The notes under the pieces are model-generated. The model was not told where the DNA came from. It ran no database searches and was given only the letters and a program-made list of their open reading frames with translations. A DNA stretch of 12,640 nucleotides from Methanomicrobiaceae archaeon. GTDB lineage: Archaea > Halobacteriota > Methanomicrobia > Methanomicrobiales > Methanomicrobiaceae. Made by a program: the position numbers and the translations under genes. Of the stretch, positions 1 through 6,541 are shown piece by piece. The stretch lies in assembly GCA_030628325.1 (NCBI GenBank), contig DAOVRB010000008.1:1-12640 (forward strand), written 5' to 3'. How positions within the stretch are numbered: the stretch's first letter is position 1; each line of letters begins with the position of its first letter.

Positions 1-1
1 A

Positions 2-316
2 AATGAAAATCATGATGCTGTAGGTGTTAAAACAGATGGCAAATATAATTTTAAAAACACAGGATATGCCTTTGTTGAGACTGCAAGCCCCACAATAATA
101 ACCTATGAACCTTCTGAATATGTAGGTGTTTCAGGTGGTTTAACACACCCAACACGTATTATAGATCTTTGGGACGGTACAAAATCATTGGATGTCAGGT
201 CAGATTATAAAGATGCAACGGCGTTTGCTCAGTTCACTGGCAGAAGTAGATTAAACCGTGCTGAATACAACCAATGGCTAACGTTGGTGGAAAAATACGA
301 TATTATATTGGAATGA
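2..316 (+). CDS. C-terminal fragment of an unrecognised protein (cut by the window edge)
   Basis: An open reading frame enters from the left edge in the frame of base 2 and runs about 104 codons to a TGA at 314-316. I do not recognise the family. The visible part is polar and has no clear membrane segment. It contains a Gly/Val/Ser-rich stretch (EYVGVSGGLTHPTR) and ends in a probably helical, charged tail (RLNRAEYNQWLTLVEKYDI). The DNA looks more A+T-rich than the housekeeping genes to the right, and the gene points toward the tRNA gene, whose 3' end lies about 118 nt away. This layout fits a gene at the edge of an integrated element, but no integrase or attachment repeat is visible. It could equally be an ordinary gene. 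It is called coding because the frame is open over the whole visible length and ends cleanly. Confidence 0.6.
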   Translation, partial: NENHDAVGVKTDGKYNFKNTGYAFVETASPTIITYEPSEYVGVSGGLTHPTRIIDLWDGTKSLDVRSDYKDATAFAQFTGRSRLNRAEYNQWLTLVEKYDIILE

Positions 317-369
317 AGAACATCAGATGATTGACACCTTTTTTTCAGAATGTACAACGTTTACGCACA

Positions 370-400
370 TAATTAACTAAAAAGAGAGGACAGTTAATTA
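370..400. repeat. Inverted repeat between the partial gene and the tRNA
   Basis: TAATTAACT at 370-378 is the exact reverse complement of AGTTAATTA at 392-400, giving a 9-bp stem with a 13-nt purine-rich loop. A weaker GTGC/GCAC hairpin follows at about 403-416. The stem is A/T-rich and lies between two convergently transcribed genes, so it could act as a shared termination region. It has no long T-run, so that role is a guess. Confidence 0.35.
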
Positions 401-433
401 AAGTGCCAAAAAGCACCTAACCGTTTGTCCCGA

Positions 434-548
434 TGCTGCGGGTGGGATCCGAACCCACGACCTCCAGATATCTCAGATATCAGCGCCCCGAAATTTGCTC
501 AAAAAACCCTATGAGTCTGGCGCCCTGGACCAACTAGGCAACCGCAGC
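434..548 (-). tRNA. tRNA-Met (CAT), intron-containing, probably the elongator
   Basis: On the - strand the two exons fold into a complete cloverleaf of 75 nt. The acceptor is GCTGCGG/CCGCAGC, the D stem GCCT/GGGC, the anticodon stem CCAGA/TCTGG with loop CTCATAA, the variable loop AGGTC, and the T stem GTGGG/CCCAC with loop TTCGGAT. The discriminator base is A, and CCA is not encoded (the next bases are TCG). The anticodon is CAT. The G1-C72 pair and the intron argue for elongator rather than initiator tRNA-Met. An isoleucine tRNA carrying CAT (modified to agmatidine in archaea) cannot be excluded without comparing identity elements. Exon 1 spans 548-510 and exon 2 spans 469-434. Confidence 0.92.
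470..509 (-). other. tRNA intron (40 nt) with bulge-helix-bulge splice motif
   Basis: The intron lies between tRNA positions 37 and 38. The central 4-bp helix pairs CTCA of the anticodon loop with TGAG near the intron 3' end. The flanking 3-nt bulges are TAG (cut TA^G) and ATA (cut AT^A), and the outer helix CCAGA/TCTGG is the anticodon stem. Removing these 40 nt restores a normal CTCATAA loop. This is the canonical archaeal arrangement recognised by the splicing endonuclease EndA, with exon joining by RtcB, which is encoded in the same window. Confidence 0.88.
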
Positions 549-570
549 ATACGATTGCTTGCACACTGTG

Positions 571-600
571 CATAATAAAAAAGACGGATATGGGTATAAA
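571..600 (-). promoter_or_regulatory. Probable promoter region of the tRNA gene
   Basis: Read on the - strand, two T/A-rich candidates for box A are present: TTTATACC at 600-593 and TTTTATTATG at 580-571. They lie about 48 and 27 bp upstream of the mature tRNA 5' end (548). The first is closer to the methanogen TTTATATA consensus and would leave a short leader for RNase P. The second would start transcription almost at the mature end. A 13-bp palindrome (TGCACACTGTGCA, 560-572) lies between promoter and tRNA. Which box is used cannot be decided from sequence. Confidence 0.4.
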
Positions 601-618
601 GTTTCTGATACAGTTCTG

Positions 619-649
619 AAAAAAAAGATTATGACAGACTAAAATCTGT
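619..649 (-). terminator. Probable terminator of the pyruvate carboxylase operon
   Basis: Immediately after the pycA stop, the - strand carries ACAGAT-TTTA-GTCTGT, a 6-bp stem (one G-T pair) with a 4-nt loop, followed 7 nt later by a run of eight T (complement of 619-626). A T-run after a hairpin is a good termination signal. In archaea the T-run alone often suffices. Confidence 0.6.
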
Positions 650-650
650 A

Positions 651-2126
651 TTATCTCTGGGATTTTTGAATATATACACTGATTGCCGCGGAAATTGCTG
701 CTGCCTCTTTGTCGCGGCGCAGTGAAGCGCCAAGCGTCTGCATCCGTGTCTCTTCCTCGCGCAGGTAACGCTCCAGATTGTTCTGGATGTGCCCTTCTGA
801 GAGGAAATGGGTATGTGTATCGCCGTCAATGAAATGCCGGTTATTCATAATAGCGTGGTGCAGTGGCAGAGTTGTCTTTACACCAATAATCACATACTCA
901 AAGATTGCTCTCCTCATGCGCTCAATGGATTCTGTTCTGTCAGTGCCCCATGCACATAGTTTTGACAACATTGAATCGTAATATGGGGGGATAGAATATC
1001 CCATATGAATTCCTGAATCCACCCTTATACCAGGTCCGCCGGGAGAACGGTACCTGACGATCTTGCCCGGGTTGGCGGTGAAATTATTAAGGGGATCTTC
1101 TGCATTAATCCTGCATTCTATCGCATGGCCATGAAGGGTGACATCTTCCTGTTTATGCTGGAGTTTTTCACCTGCTGCAATGGCAATCTGCTGGCGCACA
1201 AGATCAATGCCTGTGACCATTTCGGTGACTGTATGTTCAACCTGCAGACGGGTGTTCATCTCCATAAAATAAAAGTCACCATTTGTATAGAGGAATTCAA
1301 CAGTCCCGGCATTGTAATAATCTGATACCTCTACAACCTTTAGTGCGGAATCTGCCATGCGTTCGCGCAGTTCATCGGTCATTATAGGAGATGGTGCCTC
1401 TTCCACCAGTTTCTGGTGGCGACGCTGGATGGAGCACTCCCGGTCAAAGAGGTGGATACGGTTACCGTGTTTGTCAGCAAGTACCTGGAATTCAATGTGG
1501 CGGGGTTTTACCAGATACTTCTCGATAAATACGGTTTCATCACCAAATGCAGATTTGGCAATGCGCATACCCTTTTCAATTGCCTCTTTCAGACCGGCTT
1601 CGTTTTCGACAATCTGCATCCCGATACCTCCACCGCCGGCACTTGCCTTGACTATAACCGGGTACCCAATCTCTGCAGCAATAGCTTTTGCATCATCAAA
1701 TGAAGAAACTCCGTCCGGAGTATATGGGAGGACAGGAACACCTACCTTTTCCATCATATGTTTACTGCCCAGTTTTGACCCCATGGCTTCGATTGTCTTC
1801 CATGACGGACCGATAAAAACAAGGTTCTCTTCTGTAACACGTCTTGCAAAACTCGCATTTTCAGCCAGAAAACCATATCCCGGGTGGATTGCCTCAGCAC
1901 CTGATTTTTGTGCAATATCAACAATCCGATCCATATTAAGATAGCTCCCGGACGGGTGTGCCTCACCCACCTGAAATGCCTCATCTGCGTACTTGACATG
2001 GAGAGCATTTTTGTCAGGCTCTGAGTAGATTGCCACAGTTTCGATATCCATCTCCCTGCATGCACGCATAACACGGATGGCAATTTCGCCCCTGTTTGCA
2101 ATTAGTACCTTATCAAAATATGTCAT
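651..2126 (-). CDS. pycA: Pyruvate carboxylase subunit A (biotin carboxylase)
   Basis: This subunit uses ATP and bicarbonate to carboxylate the biotin carried on PycB, the first half-reaction of oxaloacetate synthesis from pyruvate. The 491 residues match the length of stand-alone biotin carboxylases. Visible in order are the N-terminal biotin carboxylase signature (KVLIANRGEIAIR, 6-18), HPGYGFLAEN (81-90), the glycine-rich ATP-grasp loop KASAGGGGIGM (160-170), the metal/ATP site EMNTRLQVEH (289-298), and IECRINAED (337-345), whose Arg339 corresponds to the catalytic Arg338 of the E. coli enzyme. The start ATG overlaps the pycB TGA (ATGA), so translation is probably coupled. The subunit could in principle serve acetyl-CoA carboxylase, but the pycB partner and the methanogen context favour pyruvate carboxylase, which feeds the incomplete TCA pathway used for biosynthesis. 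Confidence 0.95.
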   Translation of the reverse strand: MTYFDKVLIANRGEIAIRVMRACREMDIETVAIYSEPDKNALHVKYADEAFQVGEAHPSGSYLNMDRIVDIAQKSGAEAIHPGYGFLAENASFARRVTEENLVFIGPSWKTIEAMGSKLGSKHMMEKVGVPVLPYTPDGVSSFDDAKAIAAEIGYPVIVKASAGGGGIGMQIVENEAGLKEAIEKGMRIAKSAFGDETVFIEKYLVKPRHIEFQVLADKHGNRIHLFDRECSIQRRHQKLVEEAPSPIMTDELRERMADSALKVVEVSDYYNAGTVEFLYTNGDFYFMEMNTRLQVEHTVTEMVTGIDLVRQQIAIAAGEKLQHKQEDVTLHGHAIECRINAEDPLNNFTANPGKIVRYRSPGGPGIRVDSGIHMGYSIPPYYDSMLSKLCAWGTDRTESIERMRRAIFEYVIIGVKTTLPLHHAIMNNRHFIDGDTHTHFLSEGHIQNNLERYLREEETRMQTLGASLRRDKEAAAISAAISVYIQKSQR

Positions 2127-3859
2127 TCAATCACCAGCAGAACGTCACCGCCCTGTACTGAATCTCCGACATCCACATAGATCTCCGTAACCTTGCCGTC
2201 TTTCGGGCTGTTTATCGGGTTCTCCATCTTCATAGCCTCAAGCACAACAAGCGTGTCGCCTTTTTTTACCTCTGCACCGGTCTTTGTCTCGACTTTAAGC
2301 ACCATCCCCTGCATATTGCTCTTAACGGCGCCTTTGATATCATTTCTCGGGATCGCTTTCCCGCCCGCAGAACCGGATGACGTAACTTCACTTCCTTCTA
2401 CAGACAGAATCCTGACAGAGAAAATCTCCCCGTCCACCTCTACTTCCATAGAGCCAGGGATTTCACCTGATGACCCTGCTTCCTGCAGTTTTTTCGGCAG
2501 GGGTTCCGGTTTGCATTCACCCTTTAAAAATGGAGGTGCAATCGCCGGATACAGGATATATGTAAGAATATCCTCATCCTTACTGACAAGGCCGTCTTTC
2601 TGTGCCTCTTCAGCCATTTTGTCATACATGGGCTCAAGGAGATCTCCAGGTCTGCCTGTGAATGGAGTTTCGTCCCCTATAATAATTTCCTGAATTTCCT
2701 TTGATATAGGACCAGGGGGGTGACCGTAGAGGCCACGGACATAGTCTTTGACTTCTTTTGTTACGTTCTCATATCTCCTGCCGCCCATGATGACGTTGAG
2801 AACTGCCTGTGTCCCGACAATCTGGCTTGTGGGAGTTACAAGAGGCGGGTACCCAAGGTCTTTGCGGACTCTTGGGATCTCCTTATGGACTTCTCCTAAC
2901 TTATCAAGGGCATCCTGCTCTTTAAGTTGTGAGACGAGATTTGAGATCATTCCCCCCGGAAGCTGGTAAATCAGCACATCGCTGTCCACTCTTTCTGATA
3001 TCGGGTCTATAAGACCTTCGTATTTGTCGCGGATTTTGAGGCAGATGTTTTTGACTTCACGGAGTTTCATCAGGTCAATACCTGTATCACGGCTGGTACC
3101 CGTGAGACTTGCAACTATACTTTCTGTTGGTGGCTGTGAAGTCCCCATTGCGAATGGCGACATTGCGGTATCAAGAATATCTACACCTGCCTCAATGGCA
3201 GCCTGGTAACTCATAGGAGCTATTCCGCTAGTGGAATGGCTGTGGAGATTAATGGGTATGTCAATTTCATCCTTTATACCGGCAATTAACTCCCTTGTGG
3301 TTTCCGGCATGATAAGACCTGCCATATCTTTTATGCAGATTGAGTCACAGTCCAGTGAGTAGAGCTCCTTTGCCATCTCAATGAATTTCTCTGTGGAGTG
3401 AACCGGACTTGTTGTATAAGATATTGTACCCTGAAGGTGGGCTCCGATATCCTTCACAACTGCCATGGACTTCTCCATATTGCGGATGTCATTTAAAGCA
3501 TCAAACACCCGAAATATGCTCACTCCGTTCTTCCCGGCAGCTTCAATGAACTTCTCAACTACATCATCAGAATAGTGACGGTATCCTACAAGATTCTGTC
3601 CGCGGAGTAGCATCTGAATGGGAGTATTCTTCAGTTCTTTACTCAGTTCCAAAAGACGGTCCCATGGATCATCATTGAGATATCTGACACAACAGTCAAA
3701 AGTGGCACCTCCCCATGCTTCGACTGAAAAAAAACCGATTTTATCTATTGCACGGGCAAGAGGGATCATATCTTCGGTCTTCAACCGCGTTGCAATTAGC
3801 GATTGATGTGCGTCCCTCAGCGTAGTATCTGTTATTTTTAAAGGATTGATAACACTCAT
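2123..3859 (-). CDS. pycB: Pyruvate carboxylase subunit B (carboxyltransferase + biotin carrier)
   Basis: PycB transfers the carboxyl group from biotin to pyruvate. The protein has 578 residues. The N-terminal carboxyltransferase barrel begins with ITDTTLRDAHQS (metal ligand Asp16), has the lysine expected to be carbamylated in CIKDMAG (Lys177), and the metal-binding His206/His208 in LHSHSTSG. A linker of about 70 residues leads to a C-terminal biotinyl domain with EAMKMEN; Lys544 is the site biotinylated by BirA. I chose the ATG at 3859 rather than a GTG at 3868, because GAGGTG at 3872-3867 is a well-placed ribosome-binding site for the ATG and itself contains that GTG. Homology alone cannot separate PycB from the alpha subunit of sodium-pumping oxaloacetate decarboxylase. 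The overlapping pycA and the absence of oadB/oadG-like genes nearby decide for pyruvate carboxylase. Confidence 0.94.
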   Translation of the reverse strand: MSVINPLKITDTTLRDAHQSLIATRLKTEDMIPLARAIDKIGFFSVEAWGGATFDCCVRYLNDDPWDRLLELSKELKNTPIQMLLRGQNLVGYRHYSDDVVEKFIEAAGKNGVSIFRVFDALNDIRNMEKSMAVVKDIGAHLQGTISYTTSPVHSTEKFIEMAKELYSLDCDSICIKDMAGLIMPETTRELIAGIKDEIDIPINLHSHSTSGIAPMSYQAAIEAGVDILDTAMSPFAMGTSQPPTESIVASLTGTSRDTGIDLMKLREVKNICLKIRDKYEGLIDPISERVDSDVLIYQLPGGMISNLVSQLKEQDALDKLGEVHKEIPRVRKDLGYPPLVTPTSQIVGTQAVLNVIMGGRRYENVTKEVKDYVRGLYGHPPGPISKEIQEIIIGDETPFTGRPGDLLEPMYDKMAEEAQKDGLVSKDEDILTYILYPAIAPPFLKGECKPEPLPKKLQEAGSSGEIPGSMEVEVDGEIFSVRILSVEGSEVTSSGSAGGKAIPRNDIKGAVKSNMQGMVLKVETKTGAEVKKGDTLVVLEAMKMENPINSPKDGKVTEIYVDVGDSVQGGDVLLVIE

Positions 3860-3867
3860 AAAAAGCA

Positions 3868-3882
3868 CCTCAGGGGCTGAGG
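3868..3882 (-). promoter_or_regulatory. Hairpin in the pycB leader that covers the ribosome-binding site
   Basis: CCTCAG at 3868-3873 and CTGAGG at 3877-3882 form a perfect 6-bp stem with a 3-nt loop. In the - strand RNA the 3' arm CUGAGG contains the GAGG of the Shine-Dalgarno sequence GAGGUG, which starts the spacer to the pycB ATG 6 nt further on. The structure would hide the ribosome-binding site. At DNA level the same palindrome lies close to the promoter and could instead be an operator. Confidence 0.5.
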
Positions 3883-3884
3883 AA

Positions 3885-3932
3885 ATATATACAGTAAAGC
3901 CTGTTTATTCTTCAATTCATGAGTATAAAAAC
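3885..3932 (-). promoter_or_regulatory. Probable pycBA promoter region
   Basis: Two box A-like sequences can be read on the - strand: GTTTTTATACTC at 3932-3921 and GTATATATTT at 3893-3884. With the usual spacing of about 25-27 bp to the start site, the first gives a leader of about 40 nt that includes the hairpin and the ribosome-binding site. The second would start transcription next to the ATG and leave the ribosome-binding site out. The first is therefore favoured. No BirA-like half-sites are visible here. Confidence 0.4.
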
Positions 3933-3948
3933 ATCACTAAAACGCGTA

Positions 3949-3964
3949 TGAGGCGTTAGCCTCA
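3949..3964 (-). terminator. Possible terminator hairpin of the biotin uptake operon
   Basis: TGAGGC-GTTA-GCCTCA is a perfect 6-bp stem with a 4-nt loop, about 90 nt downstream of ecfT. In the - direction it is followed by T-rich sequence (TACGCGTTTTAGTGATGTTTTTA), which fits termination. The last T-run overlaps the preferred pycBA box A, so the end of one operon and the promoter of the next would share sequence. Confidence 0.4.
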
Positions 3965-4007
3965 CACAAAAAGCGATGAAAATCTACAAATTCTCCCAGC
4001 CAGACCC

Positions 4008-4023
4008 AATCTGAGGTCAGATT
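4008..4023. repeat. Perfect inverted repeat downstream of ecfT
   Basis: AATCTGA-GG-TCAGATT is a perfect 7-bp inverted repeat with a 2-bp centre, about 32 nt past the ecfT stop. It has no adjacent T-run in the - direction, so it is either a weak 3'-end hairpin or a protein-binding palindrome. It shares the TCTGAGG/CTGAGG core with the hairpin in the pycB leader. Confidence 0.4.
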
Positions 4024-4054
4024 ATGCTGCCTCACTATCGTCCGGTTTTGATTT

Positions 4055-4687
4055 TTATAGCAAATGTATTATTTCAGATGTGAATATCAGGAATGAAAAG
4101 ATAAATGCAATTTTATCCTTAGGGGTACTCCTAAATACAGGGCAAAGTGTGCCCCCGTCTAAGTATCCCCTGCAGGCAAGAATTTTTGACTGTTCTTCTG
4201 TTTTTTTAATCTGGTTATAAATAATGTTTGTTGCAAGGGGTATAATAGCAGACAAATCCCATTTCATTCCTTTGAGTTTCATGGCGATTCTTATCCTCCT
4301 GATATCCTCTTCAATTAACTGAATTGTTGTGATGCCCATTTCTGCAACAAGACCAAGGTTAAATCCTTTTTTATTGCCAAACATCCACGTGCAGACATCC
4401 AGAAATTCACCACTTTCTCTTTCCTCAAATACCCATCCGGCAATAAGAATTATTGCACTCATTCTGATGAAATATAATAATCCTTCACCTCCACTAAATT
4501 GTGTAATTACGGCAATTACTGCAATCATAAATATGAGACCTGTAAATAACCGCAGGTTTTGGAATGATTTGAATCGATCTGTGAAAACCAGCCACCATCC
4601 TATTGATAAGAACGCTCCGATAATGCCGGAAAAGGCAGCAAAGGATAAAAACAGGGTTGAAAACAATCTCAGTCTTGCATCCTGCAT
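4055..4687 (-). CDS. ecfT: ECF transporter T component (EcfT/CbiQ/BioN family)
   Basis: This membrane protein couples ATP hydrolysis by the two EcfA subunits to substrate transport by the S component, here most likely BioY. The 210 residues are slightly short for the family. Hydrophobic segments lie at roughly 8-35, 47-64, 71-86 and 192-209. The long amphipathic region between them holds the two coupling motifs that dock onto the ATPases: a divergent first copy (RIAMKLKGM, 133-141) and a typical second copy (ILACRGY, 169-175). The start ATG lies 19 nt inside the preceding ATPase gene and has a strong GGAGG site 4 nt before it, so translation is probably coupled. Automatic annotation would probably call it a cobalt transporter subunit; the overlap chain back to bioY argues for biotin. 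Confidence 0.82.
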   Translation of the reverse strand: MQDARLRLFSTLFLSFAAFSGIIGAFLSIGWWLVFTDRFKSFQNLRLFTGLIFMIAVIAVITQFSGGEGLLYFIRMSAIILIAGWVFEERESGEFLDVCTWMFGNKKGFNLGLVAEMGITTIQLIEEDIRRIRIAMKLKGMKWDLSAIIPLATNIIYNQIKKTEEQSKILACRGYLDGGTLCPVFRSTPKDKIAFIFSFLIFTSEIIHLL

Positions 4688-5367
4688 AGTGCCTCCATGG
4701 CGTCTTTCTCTCTTATATTATCAGGAAGCACTCCTTTTGAGAGAGCATGTCTGATATGTCCGGGGGCACCGTCCCATTTTTCAAGGGCATAAGCGACTTC
4801 GCCAATATACCTGAGATGACCTCCATCCATTTCCCATATATAGTCCACTTTTGGCAGGATATTCTGTTCATGTGTGAGAATAATCAGGATACAGTTATTT
4901 CTGCTCTCAAGTTCCCTGCAGAGTTTTTGTTTCTGTATGCAGTCAAGAGAAGAGAATGGTTCATCCAGAATCAGAAGATCCCAATCTTTTGAAAGCTGGC
5001 ATGTCAGATGCAGCCTTTTCATCTCACCCCCTGAAAGCTGAAGTGTCTTTTCGTTCCCTCTGCCCGATAAACCGGCTTTAGCCAAAACCTCTGTGGGTTT
5101 CAGTTTCCATGAGGAGATCTCATCATTTATTGTGTAACCAGTTACATGGTATTCAGGAAACTGCAGTGAGAGCGTTTTTGATGAAATCCCTTTTAGATTT
5201 ATGCTTCCGTTGTCAGGCCGGATAATATCTGCAAGTATAAGGGACAGTGTACTTTTCCCGCTTCCGATCCTGCCTGTAACAATGTGGACGCCTGTTTTGA
5301 AGACAGCGTCAGCTGTAAGCTGCCATTCTCCCCGCCTGTATGAAACATTATCCATTCGTACTTTCAC
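4669..5367 (-). CDS. ecfA2: ECF transporter ATPase, second subunit (canonical motifs)
   Basis: A 232-residue ABC ATPase with all consensus elements: Walker A GRIGSGKST (32-40), Q-loop Gln69 in SLQFPEY, signature LSGGE (111-115), Walker B LLILDEP (131-137) and H-loop His166 in LTHEQ. With its partner it powers the biotin ECF complex at the inner face of the membrane. The start is a GTG that overlaps the TGA of the preceding gene (GTGA). An AGGAGG site 8 nt upstream supports it over the ATG four codons later. The C-terminal part beyond residue about 190 is probably the EcfA dimerisation region. Substrate assignment rests on linkage to bioY. Confidence 0.85.
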   Translation of the reverse strand: MKVRMDNVSYRRGEWQLTADAVFKTGVHIVTGRIGSGKSTLSLILADIIRPDNGSINLKGISSKTLSLQFPEYHVTGYTINDEISSWKLKPTEVLAKAGLSGRGNEKTLQLSGGEMKRLHLTCQLSKDWDLLILDEPFSSLDCIQKQKLCRELESRNNCILIILTHEQNILPKVDYIWEMDGGHLRYIGEVAYALEKWDGAPGHIRHALSKGVLPDNIREKDAMEALCRMQD

Positions 5368-6035
5368 AGTTTAATCCTCCTGCTAAACGGGACAAAACAG
5401 GTGTCTCTCAGTGAATCAAAGACAAATTCCGGAGATCCAAAATGTTGGATATGTCCATTTTTTAGAAATATAACGTGATCTGCCACTGCTGCTGTTTCCA
5501 TATTCTGGGTGCACTGGATCACGTAGGGTGCAGAACAGTTCTGTAATATAAATTGTATTTTTTCAGTTGTCTGGCGGTCAAGGTGCGAATCCACTTCATC
5601 AAGAACAAGGAGAGCCGGCTTTGAAACAAGTGCAGTTGCAAGTGCCACAAGTGCTTTCTCCCCTCCGGAAATCTGCCTGCCTGATTTTTGCAGGAGTTCT
5701 TCTATGCCAAGTCTGCCTGCTATTTCATTTACAAGCAGGTCTGTCATGTCACATTTTGTGTGAGTGAACCTGAGAGGTGATGAGATCTCATCCATTACAC
5801 GATCAAACACCTGGTTTCTGTCAGGAAATTCACTGACCCATCCGACATTCTGTTCTCTTAGCGGCTCTCCCCCAATTAATATTGTGCCGCTATTTGGGAG
5901 TTCTATTCCTGCGCAAAGTTGTAAGAGTGTTGTCTTCCCACTGCCATTTGGGCCGATAACGGCGGTATGGCCTCTCTCTATTGACAATCGTTCAACCTGA
6001 AGCAGATTATGGTGCAGATTTTTAATTTCAATCAT
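5364..6035 (-). CDS. ecfA1: ECF transporter ATPase, first subunit, with altered Q-loop and H-loop
   Basis: A 223-residue ABC ATPase placed directly after bioY with an ATGA overlap. Walker A is GPNGSGKTT (28-36), the signature ISGGE (122-126), and Walker B ALLVLDE (141-147) with the catalytic Glu147 kept, followed by the D-loop SHLD (150-153). Two normally conserved residues are changed. The Q-loop reads VSEFPD, with Glu69 (codon GAA at 5831-5829) where Gln is expected. The H-loop reads CTQNME, with Gln177 (codon CAG at 5507-5505) in place of the switch His. Its own nucleotide site may hydrolyse ATP poorly, leaving most turnover to the site built mainly from the partner. The alignment was made by eye against the typical EcfA pattern VGIVFQFPE and TH. 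Confidence 0.84.
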   Translation of the reverse strand: MIEIKNLHHNLLQVERLSIERGHTAVIGPNGSGKTTLLQLCAGIELPNSGTILIGGEPLREQNVGWVSEFPDRNQVFDRVMDEISSPLRFTHTKCDMTDLLVNEIAGRLGIEELLQKSGRQISGGEKALVALATALVSKPALLVLDEVDSHLDRQTTEKIQFILQNCSAPYVIQCTQNMETAAVADHVIFLKNGHIQHFGSPEFVFDSLRDTCFVPFSRRIKL

Positions 6036-6541
6036 GAGATTCTGTCTGCAATAATGTAGGCGCTTATGCCTTTCAGGATATCACCAATGACAAATGGCAC
6101 CACTCCAACCAAGAATGCCCCAAAAAGCGTCATTCCTGTAGAATAAGCAAGCCATAAGATGCCTGTGAGGTATATTACAGCTGTACCTGCGATTATGCCG
6201 GTAATTTTTGATATTCTGGTATTTTTTTCATATGCGAGACCTACAATTGCTGCAGCAAGAATGAAACCTATGATGTATCCTCCTGATGGACCCAGAAGGA
6301 CGCCAATTCCTGCAAGACCATTGTGGAATACAGGGAGGTTTATGGCACCGAGTACCATGTATAGTGCTGCAGGCAGGATTGCATACCGTTTCATCACCGT
6401 ACCTGCGAGGATCACAAAAAGGGTCTGAAGGGTGAATGGCACCGGACCCAATGGTATTGATATCCAGCTCCCAACGGCTATCAGGGCAATAAATGTAGCT
6501 GTCTGGACAGCAATCAGGCTCTTTTTCTCGTCACCGTACAT
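6032..6541 (-). CDS. bioY: BioY, biotin-binding S component of an ECF transporter
   Basis: BioY binds biotin in the membrane and delivers it with the ECF module encoded just downstream. The 169 residues are nearly all hydrophobic, with about six membrane segments. Family landmarks are GPVPFTLQTLFVILAG (32-47), HNGLAGIGVLLGPSGGY (73-89) and the C-terminal VPFVIGDILK (148-157) with the conserved Asp154 and Lys157. I place the start at the ATG at 6541 (MYGDEKKS), which has a GAGGT site 4 nt upstream. An in-frame ATG at 6571 would add ten hydrophilic residues and lacks a ribosome-binding site; those ten codons coincide exactly with a perfect inverted repeat that looks like an operator. The gene follows birA by 39 nt and overlaps ecfA1 by ATGA. 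No biotin synthesis genes are visible in the window. Confidence 0.93.
   Translation of the reverse strand: MYGDEKKSLIAVQTATFIALIAVGSWISIPLGPVPFTLQTLFVILAGTVMKRYAILPAALYMVLGAINLPVFHNGLAGIGVLLGPSGGYIIGFILAAAIVGLAYEKNTRISKITGIIAGTAVIYLTGILWLAYSTGMTLFGAFLVGVVPFVIGDILKGISAYIIADRIS

Noticed and set aside
1357..1944. Open frame of 195 codons on the + strand inside pycA
   Set aside because: It is antisense to a well-conserved biotin carboxylase frame, lacks a recognisable motif, and is explained by the codon bias of pycA. The same applies to the other + strand frames inside pycB, rtcB and the ABC genes.
2123..3859. Oxaloacetate decarboxylase alpha subunit instead of PycB
   Set aside because: The families are similar, but the overlapping partner is a biotin carboxylase, and no membrane beta or gamma subunit gene is visible nearby.
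3860..3868. A longer pycB start at a GTG (3868)
   Set aside because: That GTG is part of the GAGGTG ribosome-binding site that serves the ATG at 3859, and no other site precedes it.
4055..6035. A cobalt/nickel transporter (CbiO/CbiQ) reading of the ABC and T genes
   Set aside because: No CbiM or CbiN is present, and the genes overlap bioY in a chain. Biotin is the better supported substrate, although a shared module cannot be fully excluded.
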